Assembly: GCA_038227135.1 (NCBI GenBank)
Contig: JBBRQC010000011.1
Span: 1-64,000, forward strand
Reading direction: 5' to 3'
DNA: 64,000 bases
Origin: UBA4720 sp038227135
Lineage (GTDB): Bacteria; Gemmatimonadota; Gemmatimonadetes; Gemmatimonadales; Gemmatimonadaceae
Below the pieces are notes generated by a model. That model was given only the letters and a program-made list of their open reading frames with translations, was not told where the DNA came from and did no database searches. How positions within the stretch are numbered: position 1 is the stretch's first letter; each line of letters begins with the position of its first letter. Positions 9,596-18,435 of this stretch are shown piece after piece. Made by a program: the position numbers and the translations under genes.

Positions 9596-9612
9596 CGCGG
9601 GCAGCGCCCGCG
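9596..9612. terminator. GC-rich hairpin between the PepSY gene and the efflux operon
   Basis: A 7-bp perfect inverted repeat, CGCGGGC-AGC-GCCCGCG, lies just past the stop of the PepSY gene. It lacks a T-run on either strand, so it could be a weak or Rho-assisted terminator, or simply a hairpin. Confidence 0.3.
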
Positions 9613-9615
9613 GCA

Positions 9616-10038
9616 TTAGTTCTTTGCTTTCTTTTCCTTTGCTTCCGCTGTGGCTTCCTTCTTCTCCGACTTCGGGGTTTCGTGCTCGTGCGCGACGACC
9701 GAGCCGTCCATCGCGTTGACGTTCACTTCTTCGATGCCGGTCTTGCCGGGAACCGTGAGGTCAAAGGAGTAAATGAGCTTGCCGTTCTCGCGCTCGATCT
9801 CGCTCGACTTCACCTTTCCGCTCGGGACCTGGGCAAGTGCTGTCGCGCGCGCCGTCGTCTCGGAAACCTTGGCTTCCTTCATCAGCGTGGCCTGGCTCTC
9901 TTCCTTCCGAACCTTGGCGTGGTGACGCTTGATGGTGCCGCTCTTTACAGTGCTCTTTGCAACGGTGCCGGCACCCTGCGCGCCAGCAACGCTCGTGGCA
10001 GCGGCGATAGCCACTGCCAGGGCGATAACTTTGAACAT
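9616..10038 (-). CDS. Secreted PepSY-domain protein
   Basis: A 140-residue periplasmic protein. The ATG at 10038 is preferred over the upstream extension because it has AGGAG 5 nt upstream and opens a clean signal peptide (MFKVIALAVAIAAATSVAGA). A single PepSY unit covers about residues 60-120 (ATALAQVPSGKVKSSEIE, then LIYSFDLTVPGK, then VNVNAMDGSVV). A Lys/Glu-rich tail follows. PepSY domains are small inhibitor or ligand-binding modules. Here the gene is divergent from an OmpR/kinase pair, an arrangement common for PepSY proteins regulated by, or signalling to, such a pair. Confidence 0.82.
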   Translation of the reverse strand: MFKVIALAVAIAAATSVAGAQGAGTVAKSTVKSGTIKRHHAKVRKEESQATLMKEAKVSETTARATALAQVPSGKVKSSEIERENGKLIYSFDLTVPGKTGIEEVNVNAMDGSVVAHEHETPKSEKKEATAEAKEKKAKN

Positions 10039-10198
10039 GCGGACTCCTCTATTGGGTTGAACTTGCAGCCCGCACGAAGGCGGGGAATTGTCTGCGGTTG
10101 TACGTGAATGATACCGGACCAAGCTGTCGTCATGATTACACCAGACAGTCACGCCCTGGAGGACTTGCTTCCACGGCTGGCGGTGTAGATTGCCGGTA

Positions 10199-10867
10199 AT
10201 GCGAGTTCTTCTGGTGGAAGACGATCCCGGCCTCGCGGCCATCATCAAGACCGGCTTCGCCGAGCAGGGCGTTCAGGTAGTCACTGTCCCCAGCTACGCC
10301 GAAGGGAAGATGAAAGCGGCGCTCGGGAGCTTCGACGTGCTGATCCTCGACGTGATGTTGCCGGGTGGAAACGGATTCGATCTCTGCCGCGAGCTGAGAA
10401 TGCGCGAGATCGGGACGCCGATCCTCATGCTCACCGCGCGCGACACCGTCGACGACCGTGTCGCCGGTCTCGAGGTTGGAGCTGACGATTACCTGACCAA
10501 ACCCTTCGCATTTCGCGAGCTGCTCGCACGCGTAAGGGCTTTGGGAAGGAGGCGCGGCGCTCCGCTCCCGGAGACGCTGCACGTTGGCGACCTCGAAGTC
10601 GATCTGGAGGCGCAAAGGGTGCGGCGCGCGGGCAAATCCATTGAGCTGACAGCCAAGGAATTTGCGCTGCTCGAGTTTTTTGTCCTGCACAAAGGTCAGG
10701 TGGTTGATCGCGCCGCGATCACCGCCCACGTCTGGGACGAGAACCACGACCCTTTCACCAACGTGCTCGAGGTTCTGGTAAGACGCCTCAGGCGAAAGAT
10801 CGACGACGAATTTCCAACGAAGCTCATTCAGACAGTGAGAGGCGCCGGATACCGGCTTGGTGACTGA
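10199..10867 (+). CDS. OmpR-family response regulator
   Basis: REC domain with D51 as phospho-acceptor (FDVLILDVMLPGGNGF), acidic pair E7-D9 and conserved K in YLTKPF, followed by a winged-helix DNA-binding domain ending in TVRGAGYRLGD. I prefer the ATG at 10199 to the in-frame TTG at 10190. The gene overlaps the kinase gene downstream by about 8 bp, so the two form a classic two-component operon. Together with the divergent PepSY gene they look like a QseBC/TctDE-like envelope-sensing unit. Confidence 0.92.
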   Translation: MRVLLVEDDPGLAAIIKTGFAEQGVQVVTVPSYAEGKMKAALGSFDVLILDVMLPGGNGFDLCRELRMREIGTPILMLTARDTVDDRVAGLEVGADDYLTKPFAFRELLARVRALGRRRGAPLPETLHVGDLEVDLEAQRVRRAGKSIELTAKEFALLEFFVLHKGQVVDRAAITAHVWDENHDPFTNVLEVLVRRLRRKIDDEFPTKLIQTVRGAGYRLGD

Positions 10868-12167
10868 AGCGCTTTCCTCGCGCGGGGGCATTCAGCGCCT
10901 GGTGCGCCTGCGCCTGCGCCTCACATTCTGGTACGTGGCGACGTTCGGACTAATCATCCTGCTGCTCGGCGCCGGCCTGTTCGCGGTGATCAGATATCAG
11001 CTCTCTCAGCAGCTCGACGATTCGCTGCACAGCGCCACGCAGGAGCTGGTCCGCGCTGCGCGAATAAGGGAAGCGGAGGCAGTCGGGGCGCGGGGCCGCG
11101 TCGTCGATGCGGTTGACGAGCTGAACATTCCCGACCGGACTCTCTACCTTCTCGATCCGCGGGGCAATCCGGTGAAGCCCGACACCGCGGCGAAGTGGAT
11201 TCGCAACGCCGCACGCCAGGCAACCAACGCCGGAGAGATCACACTCGAGCGCGATCTCCCCGAGATGGAAACGCTGAGGCTTCACGCCCTGCGCTTCAGG
11301 CTGGCGTCGGGCAACACCTTGATCGCCGTCGCTGTCGCGGACCAGGTCGAGCTGGAGGATCGGTACGCCGATCTCATCGCCGCGTTCGCCGCCGCAGCAT
11401 TCGCTGCTCTCGTGCTGGTCGCTGCCGGCGGATTCCTGCTCGTGCGCAAGTCGACGGCCCCGATCGAACGGTCGATGATCTTCATGAGACGCTTCATGGC
11501 GGACGCCGCACATGAGCTGAGAACGCCCATCACCGTGCTGCGCACGCGCGTTGACGTAGCGCTGCAACAGCCGCGGGATGCCGACCACTACGTATCGGCG
11601 TTGCACGGCGTAGAAGCCGAGGCCCGCCGACTCGGGGGGATCGTGGATAGCCTTCTTGTTCTCGCGCGCGCTGACTCTGGTGAGCGCCAGATCGAGCGCG
11701 AGCGTTTCTTCCTCGACGATGTGGCGATCGATGCCGCTGGTGCCGAGCGGGTAGTAGGCCGGCAAAAGGGCGTGGACGTCATCGTCGAAGAATTCGAGGA
11801 AGCTCCGGTTGTCGGCGATCCGGCTTTGATCCGCCAGCTGATCATGATCCTTCTCGACAATGCGGTGAAGTTCACGGACAGTGGAGGCCAGGTCATCGTC
11901 CGGGTGTCGTTGCAGGAGGGAGTGCCGACATTCGTTGTCCGCGACACGGGCATCGGAATCAGCAAGGAAGACATGGCTAGAGTGTTCCAGCGGTTCTTTC
12001 GCGGAGACACGGCGCGCAGTCGAACCGATGGCGCAGGACTCGGACTTTCCATCGCGCGGTGGATAGCACGGGAGCACGGCGCGGAAATCTCGCTCACCTC
12101 GGAGCCGGGCCAGGGGACCCGGGTTGTGGTAACTTTCCCGCGGGCAGAGACACCGGTGTCATCGTAG
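10860..12167 (+). CDS. Membrane sensor histidine kinase, partner of the OmpR regulator
   Basis: Two TM segments (about residues 25-47 and 173-197, counted from a TTG three bases upstream) flank a periplasmic sensor of about 125 residues. HisKA has H219 (MADAAHELRTPITVLRTRV). HATPase has LLDNAVKFTDSGG and GAGLGLSIARWIAREHG. A HAMP-like stretch is short or degenerate. The start is GTG at 10860 or TTG at 10857, both inside the end of the regulator gene. Family resemblance is to QseC/TctE-type kinases. It should phosphorylate D51 of the upstream regulator. Confidence 0.9.
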   Translation: MTEALSSRGGIQRLVRLRLRLTFWYVATFGLIILLLGAGLFAVIRYQLSQQLDDSLHSATQELVRAARIREAEAVGARGRVVDAVDELNIPDRTLYLLDPRGNPVKPDTAAKWIRNAARQATNAGEITLERDLPEMETLRLHALRFRLASGNTLIAVAVADQVELEDRYADLIAAFAAAAFAALVLVAAGGFLLVRKSTAPIERSMIFMRRFMADAAHELRTPITVLRTRVDVALQQPRDADHYVSALHGVEAEARRLGGIVDSLLVLARADSGERQIERERFFLDDVAIDAAGAERVVGRQKGVDVIVEEFEEAPVVGDPALIRQLIMILLDNAVKFTDSGGQVIVRVSLQEGVPTFVVRDTGIGISKEDMARVFQRFFRGDTARSRTDGAGLGLSIARWIAREHGAEISLTSEPGQGTRVVVTFPRAETPVSS

Positions 12168-12228
12168 CGACAGGTCATTCGTCTATGGTGAAGACAAGCG
12201 TCCCCCGCATTCCACTCAAGCGAGGCAA

Positions 12229-13563
12229 GTGCAGGCTTCGACGTTACGCCGCGTCGCACGATACAGTTGGCCGCTATCGATCACGTTTGTCCTGGGAGTG
12301 ACGGCGGCCATTTCATTGCCGCCCCTCGTGGACGCTGTGCGGCCGCAGTCTCCCGTCGCAGCGGGGCTCAGGACTTCCCTCGTCTATGATATCCTTGCGC
12401 CCGTGTCGAACACTCTCGACACCCTTACGTTGCTCTCCCCCGCCCAGTACTGGGCAACCTTTGCGCTCTGCCTTGTGGCCCTGTTTGCGCCGGCGACCAT
12501 CCGCACTCTGCGGCGTCCGCGCGGATTCCGCCCTCAGAGCATCATCGTTCCGTGCCTGCGCTGCGTCGGCGGGACGGTAGCCATTGTTGGGCTGATTGTC
12601 GTAGCGAAGAGGCCGATGGCCGCCCTGAACTTGACGGATGCGGATCTGATCGCGGTGGATTTTCACAGCCATACATCGGCGTCGCATGACGGGCGAGCAG
12701 GATTTGATGCAGAGCGGAACCGGGAGTGGCACCGGAACGCCGGATTCGATGCTGCGTACATCACCGACCACAGGACGTTCGAGGGAGCGCTCAGCGCAGC
12801 TGAACGGAACCCACCAGTCGCGGGAGACGGCGTCACGCTTCTGCCAGGGATCGAGCTGCGGGACGGCGACGAACACCCGATACTGCTCGGGGCGGACCCG
12901 GTGCGAACCAGGATTCCCTCGGCCGACCTTCAAGGAGTGCGGGTCGAAACCGATGGCGGGCCAGTTCCGCCGGTTCTTCTTCTCACGATTCCTGGCAACG
13001 TTCTCCGGCTCCCGCCGGATGAATACACGCGGCCAATCCGATTGGCAGCCATCGAGGTCTCTGATGGTGGCCCTCGCGGAATGGCACAGACAGCCAGAGA
13101 CAAGAAGGAAATTCTCGTCCTCGCTGACAGGCTGCATCTCGCCGCCGTCGCGGGCTCCGACAATCATGGATGGGGGAGAGCTGCGCCGGCGTGGAGTGTG
13201 CTGCGCATTCCCGGATGGCGGAGGATGACCCCCGCCTCGCTCGACGTGGCGATTCGTAGAACCCTGTTGTTGCGCTCACCCGGAACATTGGCCGTGATCG
13301 CCCGCCGAACCGTCGGGCCGCCATCGGGGAGAATCGAAGCCGCGGTCGGCGGTATTGCCGTTGGATTGTTGATGCTCCGCACGATGAATCTCCGCGAACG
13401 GTTGTCATGGATTCTGTGGAGCTGGACCTTCGCGTTTCTCTCCCTCGTCCGGGCGAGAAGGACTCGCAGAGAGCTCCGCATTCGAATCAGGGAGGCGATG
13501 AGAAACAGAGTATCGCGTCCGTTGATGGGCGCGGCGGCCGCCGCCGCCCGCCTCGCTTCGTGA
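12229..13563 (+). CDS. Membrane-anchored PHP-domain metallohydrolase
   Basis: A 444-residue protein with TM segments near 15-33, 76-90 and 113-127. A PHP domain follows with metal ligands H146/H148 (VDFHSHTSASHDG), D180-H181 (ITDHRTF), E209 (PGIELR) and a terminal SDNHG. C-terminal hydrophobic segments lie near 350-365 and 385-400. PHP domains hydrolyse phosphoesters using two or three metals; the substrate here is not known. The downstream PAP2 phosphatase begins inside its stop codon (GTGA), which suggests that both act on a phosphorylated, probably lipid-linked or extracytoplasmic, substrate. The GTG start at 12229 is tentative. Confidence 0.75.
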   Translation: MQASTLRRVARYSWPLSITFVLGVTAAISLPPLVDAVRPQSPVAAGLRTSLVYDILAPVSNTLDTLTLLSPAQYWATFALCLVALFAPATIRTLRRPRGFRPQSIIVPCLRCVGGTVAIVGLIVVAKRPMAALNLTDADLIAVDFHSHTSASHDGRAGFDAERNREWHRNAGFDAAYITDHRTFEGALSAAERNPPVAGDGVTLLPGIELRDGDEHPILLGADPVRTRIPSADLQGVRVETDGGPVPPVLLLTIPGNVLRLPPDEYTRPIRLAAIEVSDGGPRGMAQTARDKKEILVLADRLHLAAVAGSDNHGWGRAAPAWSVLRIPGWRRMTPASLDVAIRRTLLLRSPGTLAVIARRTVGPPSGRIEAAVGGIAVGLLMLRTMNLRERLSWILWSWTFAFLSLVRARRTRRELRIRIREAMRNRVSRPLMGAAAAAARLAS

Positions 13564-14279
13564 CGAGCGTCGAGCAGAGGTCAGCACGTCGATCCCAAGT
13601 GCGTGACTGGTTAAGGAAACTCCTCACCTACTGGACGCTGATCGCGATAGTCTCGGCGATCGCGCTCGCAATATTCGCCGATATCGGCGAGGATGTGGCC
13701 GAGAAATCCACGGGCGCGTTTGACAACGCCGTTCGTGCGTGGTTCCTGGCGCACCAGAATCCGACACTCTACAAGGTCGCCGCCATACTGACGTGGATAG
13801 GATCGCCGACCGTGATGGTCATCGTGGCGATCGCGGCAGGCATATGGTTCTATCGCGGTCGTGGCCGCAGCAAAGCGGGAGTGATGGTGGCAGCGCCCGC
13901 GGCAGGTGGGCTGCTGGCTGGCGGGACGAAACTCATCTACGGCCGCGCGCGTCCCGCCGGAGCCTTACTGTTCAACGAGCGGACGTTTTCGTTTCCTAGC
14001 GGGCACGCCGCAACGTCAGCGGCGGTGATGGTCACGCTCTGTTATGTCCTCGCCCGCGAACGGATCATCTCCTGGCCGGCCGCGATTCTGATCGGCGGAA
14101 TGGCACCGTTGATCATTGGACTCACGCGGCTATATCTCGATGTACACTGGGCAACCGACGTCGTCGGGGGCTGGACGGTGGGACTCTTCGTTGCCGCGAT
14201 GAGTGCAGCTCTTTACGAGCGGTTGCGAAAGAGCGAGCCGCCCGAGTCGGAGGAAGATGGGGAGCGGCTGCCGGCCTAA
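13560..14279 (+). CDS. PAP2-family membrane phosphatase
   Basis: I take the GTG at 13560, which overlaps the upstream stop (GTGA), rather than a longer frame reaching 13407 inside the PHP gene. The 239-residue product has about six TM helices. The three phosphatase motifs are intact: KLIYGRARP, SFPSGH and RLYLDVHWATDVVGGW (nucleophilic His in the last). Family members dephosphorylate lipids such as phosphatidate, undecaprenyl pyrophosphate or phosphatidylglycerophosphate. Coupling to a PHP protein is unusual. The 3' end overlaps that of the convergent amidohydrolase by 4 bp. Confidence 0.88.
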   Translation: MTSVEQRSARRSQVRDWLRKLLTYWTLIAIVSAIALAIFADIGEDVAEKSTGAFDNAVRAWFLAHQNPTLYKVAAILTWIGSPTVMVIVAIAAGIWFYRGRGRSKAGVMVAAPAAGGLLAGGTKLIYGRARPAGALLFNERTFSFPSGHAATSAAVMVTLCYVLARERIISWPAAILIGGMAPLIIGLTRLYLDVHWATDVVGGWTVGLFVAAMSAALYERLRKSEPPESEEDGERLPA

Positions 14280-15703
14280 TTGCGCTTCGCGCTCGCGACG
14301 TGATTCAGCAGGGCAGCGAGCGCGGTCGAGTCGAACACCCGGCCATTGGCGATGACGGCTGAAATGCGCCTCGTGTTGCGAATGTCCTCGAGCGGATTCG
14401 CATCGAGCAGCACCAGGTCCGCGATCTTCCCTTCCCCGATCGTGCCGAGGGTGTCGAGCGCGCCCAGATAGCTCGCTGGATTGTAGGTCGCGGTTCGAAG
14501 CGCCTCGAGAGGTGTTAGTCCCGACCTGACCAGCAGCGCGAGCTCTTCGTGCAAGCTGAATCCTGGATAGATGAAGGCACGCGGCGCGTCGGTGCCAGCC
14601 AGAAGTCCTACACCAGCTTTGTTGAGCGCGCCCGTTCTATCAAAGCTGAACGAAGTCTGCACCATGACCGAATCGGGCTTCGGGATGGCGAGGACTTTGT
14701 GCTGCCACCCGCCCTCGACGATTCCTGGAACGTATTTGCTCCACTCAGGGTGCCTGGTAGCACTGTCGAACGAGTGTGCGTATGGCTGGTACGCGACGAG
14801 CGTCGGTGTGACCCACGTGTGATTTCTGGCGAGAGTCTCCATTACCAGCCGGCATTGATCCGGATCGTAGGCCGACCGAATTTCGCGAGCCTGACTTCGC
14901 AGCTGAAGAGGGTCGTCACCGGTCCTCCTGTTAATCGTGTCGGCGAGCTGCGCGCGAAAAACGCTTTCTCGCGAAGTGCACGCGCGCATCAGATCGTCTT
15001 CCTGGTCGACATTTCGTTGTCCGGAATCAGACGCCTCGATGACGCTGACCGAGAAGGGTACACGCCCGGCGAAAGGAATCCGGAGCTTTCGCGCCTCTCT
15101 CGCGAGACCGAAGAATGCAGCGCGCGGAATGAATGCATCGGTGCTGATGAAATCCGCCCGGACTGATCCATCCTTCTGCCGGGCCAGCGTGTCTACCGCT
15201 CGCACCGCGTCCGTTTCGCCGGACACGTGACCGACGAATTGCGCACGGCCAACCGGCCCATCGACGCGGACGCCAACGACCAGCCGCGGTCCGGCTTCAC
15301 GCCCGGCGGCGATGTCGCGCTTCCACCTGAGTGTCGTGTCAATGAAGTAACCCATGTCCCGGGCGCCGGTGACACCGTTGGCGAGCATGAGCGGTCCCGC
15401 GAAATCCGGGAAGGCCCAGACGAATGCGTGCACGTGCATGTCCCACAGGCCGGGGATGAGGAACTTCCCACGACCGTCGAGCACACGCGCAGCAGCAGGA
15501 ATGCGGGCGCCGGTGGCAGGCCCCGCGTAGACGATGCGATTGCCCGTGACAATCACGGTGTTGTCGCGCCGCGTCGCTCCCGAGGCGACGTCGATTACCG
15601 TGACGTGCGTGATGGCTGCGGACGGTTGCGCGCTGCCGGAACAACCTTCGGCAGCGATAAGTGCGACCCCGATGACCAGGCCCGCCAGCCGCGCGTTAGT
15701 CAC
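14276..15703 (-). CDS. Secreted amidohydrolase (imidazolonepropionase-like lipoprotein)
   Basis: About 475 residues from the GTG at 15703; a further in-frame GTG at 15751 adds 16 residues before the signal. The lipobox region LIAAEGCSG predicts an exported lipoprotein. The metal-dependent hydrolase fold shows an HxH motif (PGLWDMHVHAF), a late Asp motif (LLAGTDAPRAF) and the C-terminal composite sheet (GTIGEGKIADLVLLDANPL). Such enzymes cleave amide, peptide-like or imide bonds; many secreted members act on dipeptides or cyclic amides. The substrate cannot be read from sequence. A second, only distantly similar, member is at 26287. Confidence 0.83.
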   Translation of the reverse strand: MTNARLAGLVIGVALIAAEGCSGSAQPSAAITHVTVIDVASGATRRDNTVIVTGNRIVYAGPATGARIPAAARVLDGRGKFLIPGLWDMHVHAFVWAFPDFAGPLMLANGVTGARDMGYFIDTTLRWKRDIAAGREAGPRLVVGVRVDGPVGRAQFVGHVSGETDAVRAVDTLARQKDGSVRADFISTDAFIPRAAFFGLAREARKLRIPFAGRVPFSVSVIEASDSGQRNVDQEDDLMRACTSRESVFRAQLADTINRRTGDDPLQLRSQAREIRSAYDPDQCRLVMETLARNHTWVTPTLVAYQPYAHSFDSATRHPEWSKYVPGIVEGGWQHKVLAIPKPDSVMVQTSFSFDRTGALNKAGVGLLAGTDAPRAFIYPGFSLHEELALLVRSGLTPLEALRTATYNPASYLGALDTLGTIGEGKIADLVLLDANPLEDIRNTRRISAVIANGRVFDSTALAALLNHVASAKRN

Positions 15704-15915
15704 CAGGTTCCGATCTCTTGCGCCACGGATTGCGAGCCACGCTCCACCCACGCAGTCTCCGGTGACGAGAGCCCATAATCGTGAGAACCTGTGAGGCGAC
15801 GACAGCGCCGGCTACGGTGAGGATAGTGTCGCTAGAAACGCCGTCGTTCGGCACTCCCATATGACGTAGAGACCCGTCGGCGCCCCAACGGTTGACGCCG
15901 TGCAACAATTTCAAG
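15704..15915. other. Intergenic spacer before tRNA array
   Basis: About 210 bp between the amidohydrolase and the last tRNA of the array. No ORF, terminator hairpin or repeat is evident. Confidence 0.4.
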
Positions 15916-15988
<73 letters not shown>

Positions 15989-15998
15989 GATACGAGAG

Positions 15999-16070
15999 AG
16001 CCACAGGTGAGAATTGAACTCACGACCGCCCGATTACGAATCGGGTGCTCTACCCCTGAGCTACTGTGGC
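15999..16070 (-). tRNA. tRNA-Thr(CGT)
   Basis: Acceptor GCCACAG/CTGTGGC; anticodon stem CCCGA/TCGGG with loop TTCGTAA (anticodon CGT). Only 10 bp separate it from tRNA-Gly. Confidence 0.94.
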
Positions 16071-16094
16071 AAAGTTCTCCTCAATGGCCATCCA

Positions 16095-16176
16095 TGCCCT
16101 GGAGCGGACTCGAACCGCTATGCCTTTCGGCACCACCCCCTCAAGATGGCGTGTCTACCAATTTCACCACCAGGGC
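16095..16176 (-). tRNA. tRNA-Leu(GAG)
   Basis: 82 nt with a long (class II) variable arm (GTGCCGAAAGGCAT). Acceptor GCCCTGG/CCAGGGC, discriminator A, loop TTGAGGG (anticodon GAG). Confidence 0.94.
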
Positions 16177-16241
16177 AAACAACACTTCTTCAACCGGACG
16201 CTCGATCGCTCGAGCGGCGCGATCATTCCGAAAAAACGAAA

Positions 16242-16316
16242 CGGGGCCGACGGGGCTCGAACCCGCGACCTCTCGAGTGACAGTCGAGTGCTCTAACCAA
16301 ACTGAGCTACGGCCCC
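16242..16316 (-). tRNA. tRNA-Asp(GTC)
   Basis: Acceptor GGGGCCG/CGGCCCC, discriminator G, anticodon stem CTCGA/TCGAG with loop CTGTCAC (anticodon GTC). Confidence 0.94.
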
Positions 16317-16402
16317 AACTACTGGAGTCAGGGTCGGAAACCCCCTTCTCACCTCGCACCTCATTGTAACCGGACCGGGTGTCAATCAATCCGTTCTGCA
16401 AA

Positions 16403-16474
16403 TAGCCCCAAGGGGAATCGAACCCCTCTCTGCACCGTGAAAGGGTGCCGTCCTAACCGATAGACGATGAGGCC
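16403..16474 (-). tRNA. tRNA-Glu(TTC)
   Basis: Anticodon stem GCACC/GGTGC, loop CTTTCAC (anticodon TTC). The acceptor has a G1-U72 pair and further wobble pairs (GGCCTCA/TGGGGCT). The neighbouring tRNA-Glu(CTC) also has a G1-U72 pair. Confidence 0.93.
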
Positions 16475-16509
16475 GATCGATGCTTACCGAGCATCCTTCA
16501 TCCATCAAG

Positions 16510-16582
16510 TAGCGCTAACGGGATTCGAACCCGTGTTTGGGCCTTGAGAGGGCCCCGTCCTAGTCCCCTAGACGATAGCGCC
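16510..16582 (-). tRNA. tRNA-Glu(CTC)
   Basis: Anticodon stem GGGCC/GGCCC, loop CTCTCAA (anticodon CTC). Acceptor GGCGCTA/TAGCGCT with G1-U72. Confidence 0.93.
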
Positions 16583-16637
16583 GCAACCGCAACGACCCGC
16601 ACAACCACGAGCCAAAAACGTTTTCCAGCAATGCGAA

Positions 16638-16710
16638 CAGGCCCGGAGGGAATCGAACCCCCAACCGCCGGTTTTGGAGACCGGTGCTCTACCAATTGAG
16701 CTACGGACCT
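16638..16710 (-). tRNA. tRNA-Trp(CCA)
   Basis: Acceptor AGGTCCG/CGGGCCT, discriminator G, anticodon stem CCGGT/ACCGG with loop CTCCAAA (anticodon CCA). Confidence 0.95.
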
Positions 16711-16810
16711 AAACCCGAACGGACGGCAACCGCGAGCTGCGAACTACCAGGAACTATTGCGAACTGCGGACAACTCGGCTCCGTGCGCCATTCAGAGTTC
16801 GAACTACAGG

Positions 16811-16885
16811 GGTGGCTGACGGGAATTGAACCCGCAACCCCCGGTGCCACAGACCGGTGCTCTAACCAATTGAGCTACAGCCACC
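16811..16885 (-). tRNA. tRNA-His(GTG)
   Basis: Acceptor GTGGCTG/CAGCCAC with the extra G at -1 encoded (16885) opposite discriminator C, the histidine identity pair. Loop CTGTGGC (anticodon GTG). It is the first gene of the array and lies directly downstream of efp. Confidence 0.95.
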
Positions 16886-16954
16886 ATTGAACTGCTCTGC
16901 ATCTTAACCGCGTTAGACAGTCGAATCAACCGACCGCGCCGGTGCTCAACCGCT

Positions 16955-17518
16955 CTACTTCGCGCGATCCATGTACTCGCCCGTGTTCGGATTCACGCGC
17001 ACCTTCTCGCCCGTGTTGACGAACTCGGGGACGTTGATCGTAACACCATTCTCGAGCTTTGCCGGCTTCGTGGACGCGGTCTTCGTCGCCGTCTTCATTA
17101 CCGGCGCCGTGTCCACGATCTCCAGCACCAGAGAGTTCGGCAGCTGAATTCCGATCACCTTTCCGTTGTAGTACTCCGCCTGGATCTTCATCCCCGACTG
17201 CATCCACTGCGCGTTGTCGCCGAGCACCTCTTCTTCGATCTCGAGCTGGTCGTAATTCTCGGTGTTCATGAAGTGGTACGTGTTGCCGCCCTGGTACATG
17301 AACTCGAGGTCATGAGTCTCCATGGACGCCTTCTCGATGGTGTCCGCGGCGCGGAAACGGTGCTCGAAGTTGTTGCCGGTGCGAAGATTTCTGAGCTTCG
17401 CCTGCACCATCGCGCGCAGGTTGCCAGGCGTGTGGTGACGAAACTCAACTACCCGGCAGGGATCGCCCTGAAACACGAGGACCATTCCCCGCCGGATCTG
17501 GGTGGCAGGCATTGCCAT
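16955..17518 (-). CDS. efp: Elongation factor P
   Basis: 187 residues, the normal EF-P length, with KOW-like N-domain and two OB domains ending in EKVRVNPNTGEYMDRAK. EF-P binds between the ribosomal P and E sites and relieves stalling at polyproline. The tip loop reads HHTPGNLRA. The position equivalent to E. coli Lys34, which is beta-lysylated, is N33, and Arg35 sits two places on. Neither the EpmAB lysine nor a clear EarP arginine position is present, so this belongs to a loop subtype that works unmodified or with another modification. It lies just upstream of the tRNA array on the same strand and may share its transcript. Confidence 0.95.
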   Translation of the reverse strand: MAMPATQIRRGMVLVFQGDPCRVVEFRHHTPGNLRAMVQAKLRNLRTGNNFEHRFRAADTIEKASMETHDLEFMYQGGNTYHFMNTENYDQLEIEEEVLGDNAQWMQSGMKIQAEYYNGKVIGIQLPNSLVLEIVDTAPVMKTATKTASTKPAKLENGVTINVPEFVNTGEKVRVNPNTGEYMDRAK

Positions 17519-17619
17519 ATAGGTATTCCAGAACTGGGGTCGAAAGCTTGCGATCGAGCCCGGCGGTGCGCCGCATTGCTTCGATCGGGATGGAGCGTAA
17601 ACGCAAACAGCCTCGAAAC

Positions 17620-18399
17620 TTAGCCGCTTCCGGGATTTCGGTCAAGCCGCGCCACTATCGGCTTCAGCGACTTCCAAAGGTTGTCCGCGACGATCCGCTC
17701 GCCGGCAAGGTTCGGGTGCACTCCGTCCGGCTGATTCAGACGTGAGATTCCGGCGACACCGTCGAGCAGGAACGGCAGCAGCGGAACGTTTTCCTTCCTG
17801 GCGATCTCAGCGTATATCGCGCGAAAGCTCCGAGTGTAGCTGACTCCATAGTTGGGCGGAGCTTCCATCTGGACGAGTACGATCTTCGCCTTCGGCTGTT
17901 TCTGCCTGATAGTCGCAATCACCTGTTCGAGATTTGCGCGCGCAGCATCGGGCGAGAGACCGCGCAGCGCATCGTTGGCCCCACCCTCGATTATGACCAG
18001 ATCCGCCGGTGTCCGCAGCACCCAGTCGATGCGTCGCGCGGCACCCGCCGTCGTCTCACCCGACAACCCCCCATTCACTGCTTTGATGGGGAGGCCCTCG
18101 GCCTCCGCCTTCTTTTCGATGAGGGACGGAAATGCCTGCTCGGGATCAAGTCCCAGGCCAGCGGTAAGACTCGTACCAAAGAAAAGGACCACAGGTGTGC
18201 GTACAGATGTCGACGGAGCGCCCGCCGTTGCCGTCGGGTCTCCGGTTGCCTTCACTTCACTCATGTTATTCTTCGCCTCAGCCACATTTCTCGAATTGTC
18301 CACGTTTCCGCCCGACCCGCAGGCGCTCACTGCCCACAGAGCCGCAACAAATAATCTCCGCTCCGCGCTCTCGCGCAGCCGTCTGAGGCCCTTTCTCAT
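17620..18399 (-). CDS. tesA: SGNH-hydrolase lipoprotein (TesA-like arylesterase/lysophospholipase)
   Basis: About 259 residues. The lipoprotein signal (ALWAVSACGSGG) is followed by a Ser/Ala/Thr-rich linker and an SGNH hydrolase domain. Block I is FFGTSLTAGLG (nucleophile Ser), block II NGGLSGETTAG, block III EGGANDALRG (Asn) and block V DGVHPNLAG (Asp/His). TesA-type enzymes cleave acyl esters, thioesters and lysophospholipids in the periplasm. The gene is divergent from ybbA-ybbP homologues exactly as in Escherichia coli, which strengthens the identification. Confidence 0.88.
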   Translation of the reverse strand: MRKGLRRLRESAERRLFVAALWAVSACGSGGNVDNSRNVAEAKNNMSEVKATGDPTATAGAPSTSVRTPVVLFFGTSLTAGLGLDPEQAFPSLIEKKAEAEGLPIKAVNGGLSGETTAGAARRIDWVLRTPADLVIIEGGANDALRGLSPDAARANLEQVIATIRQKQPKAKIVLVQMEAPPNYGVSYTRSFRAIYAEIARKENVPLLPFLLDGVAGISRLNQPDGVHPNLAGERIVADNLWKSLKPIVARLDRNPGSG

Positions 18400-18435
18400 T
18401 GCGGCGCCGGTTCCGACCTACACCCGAACTCGTGC

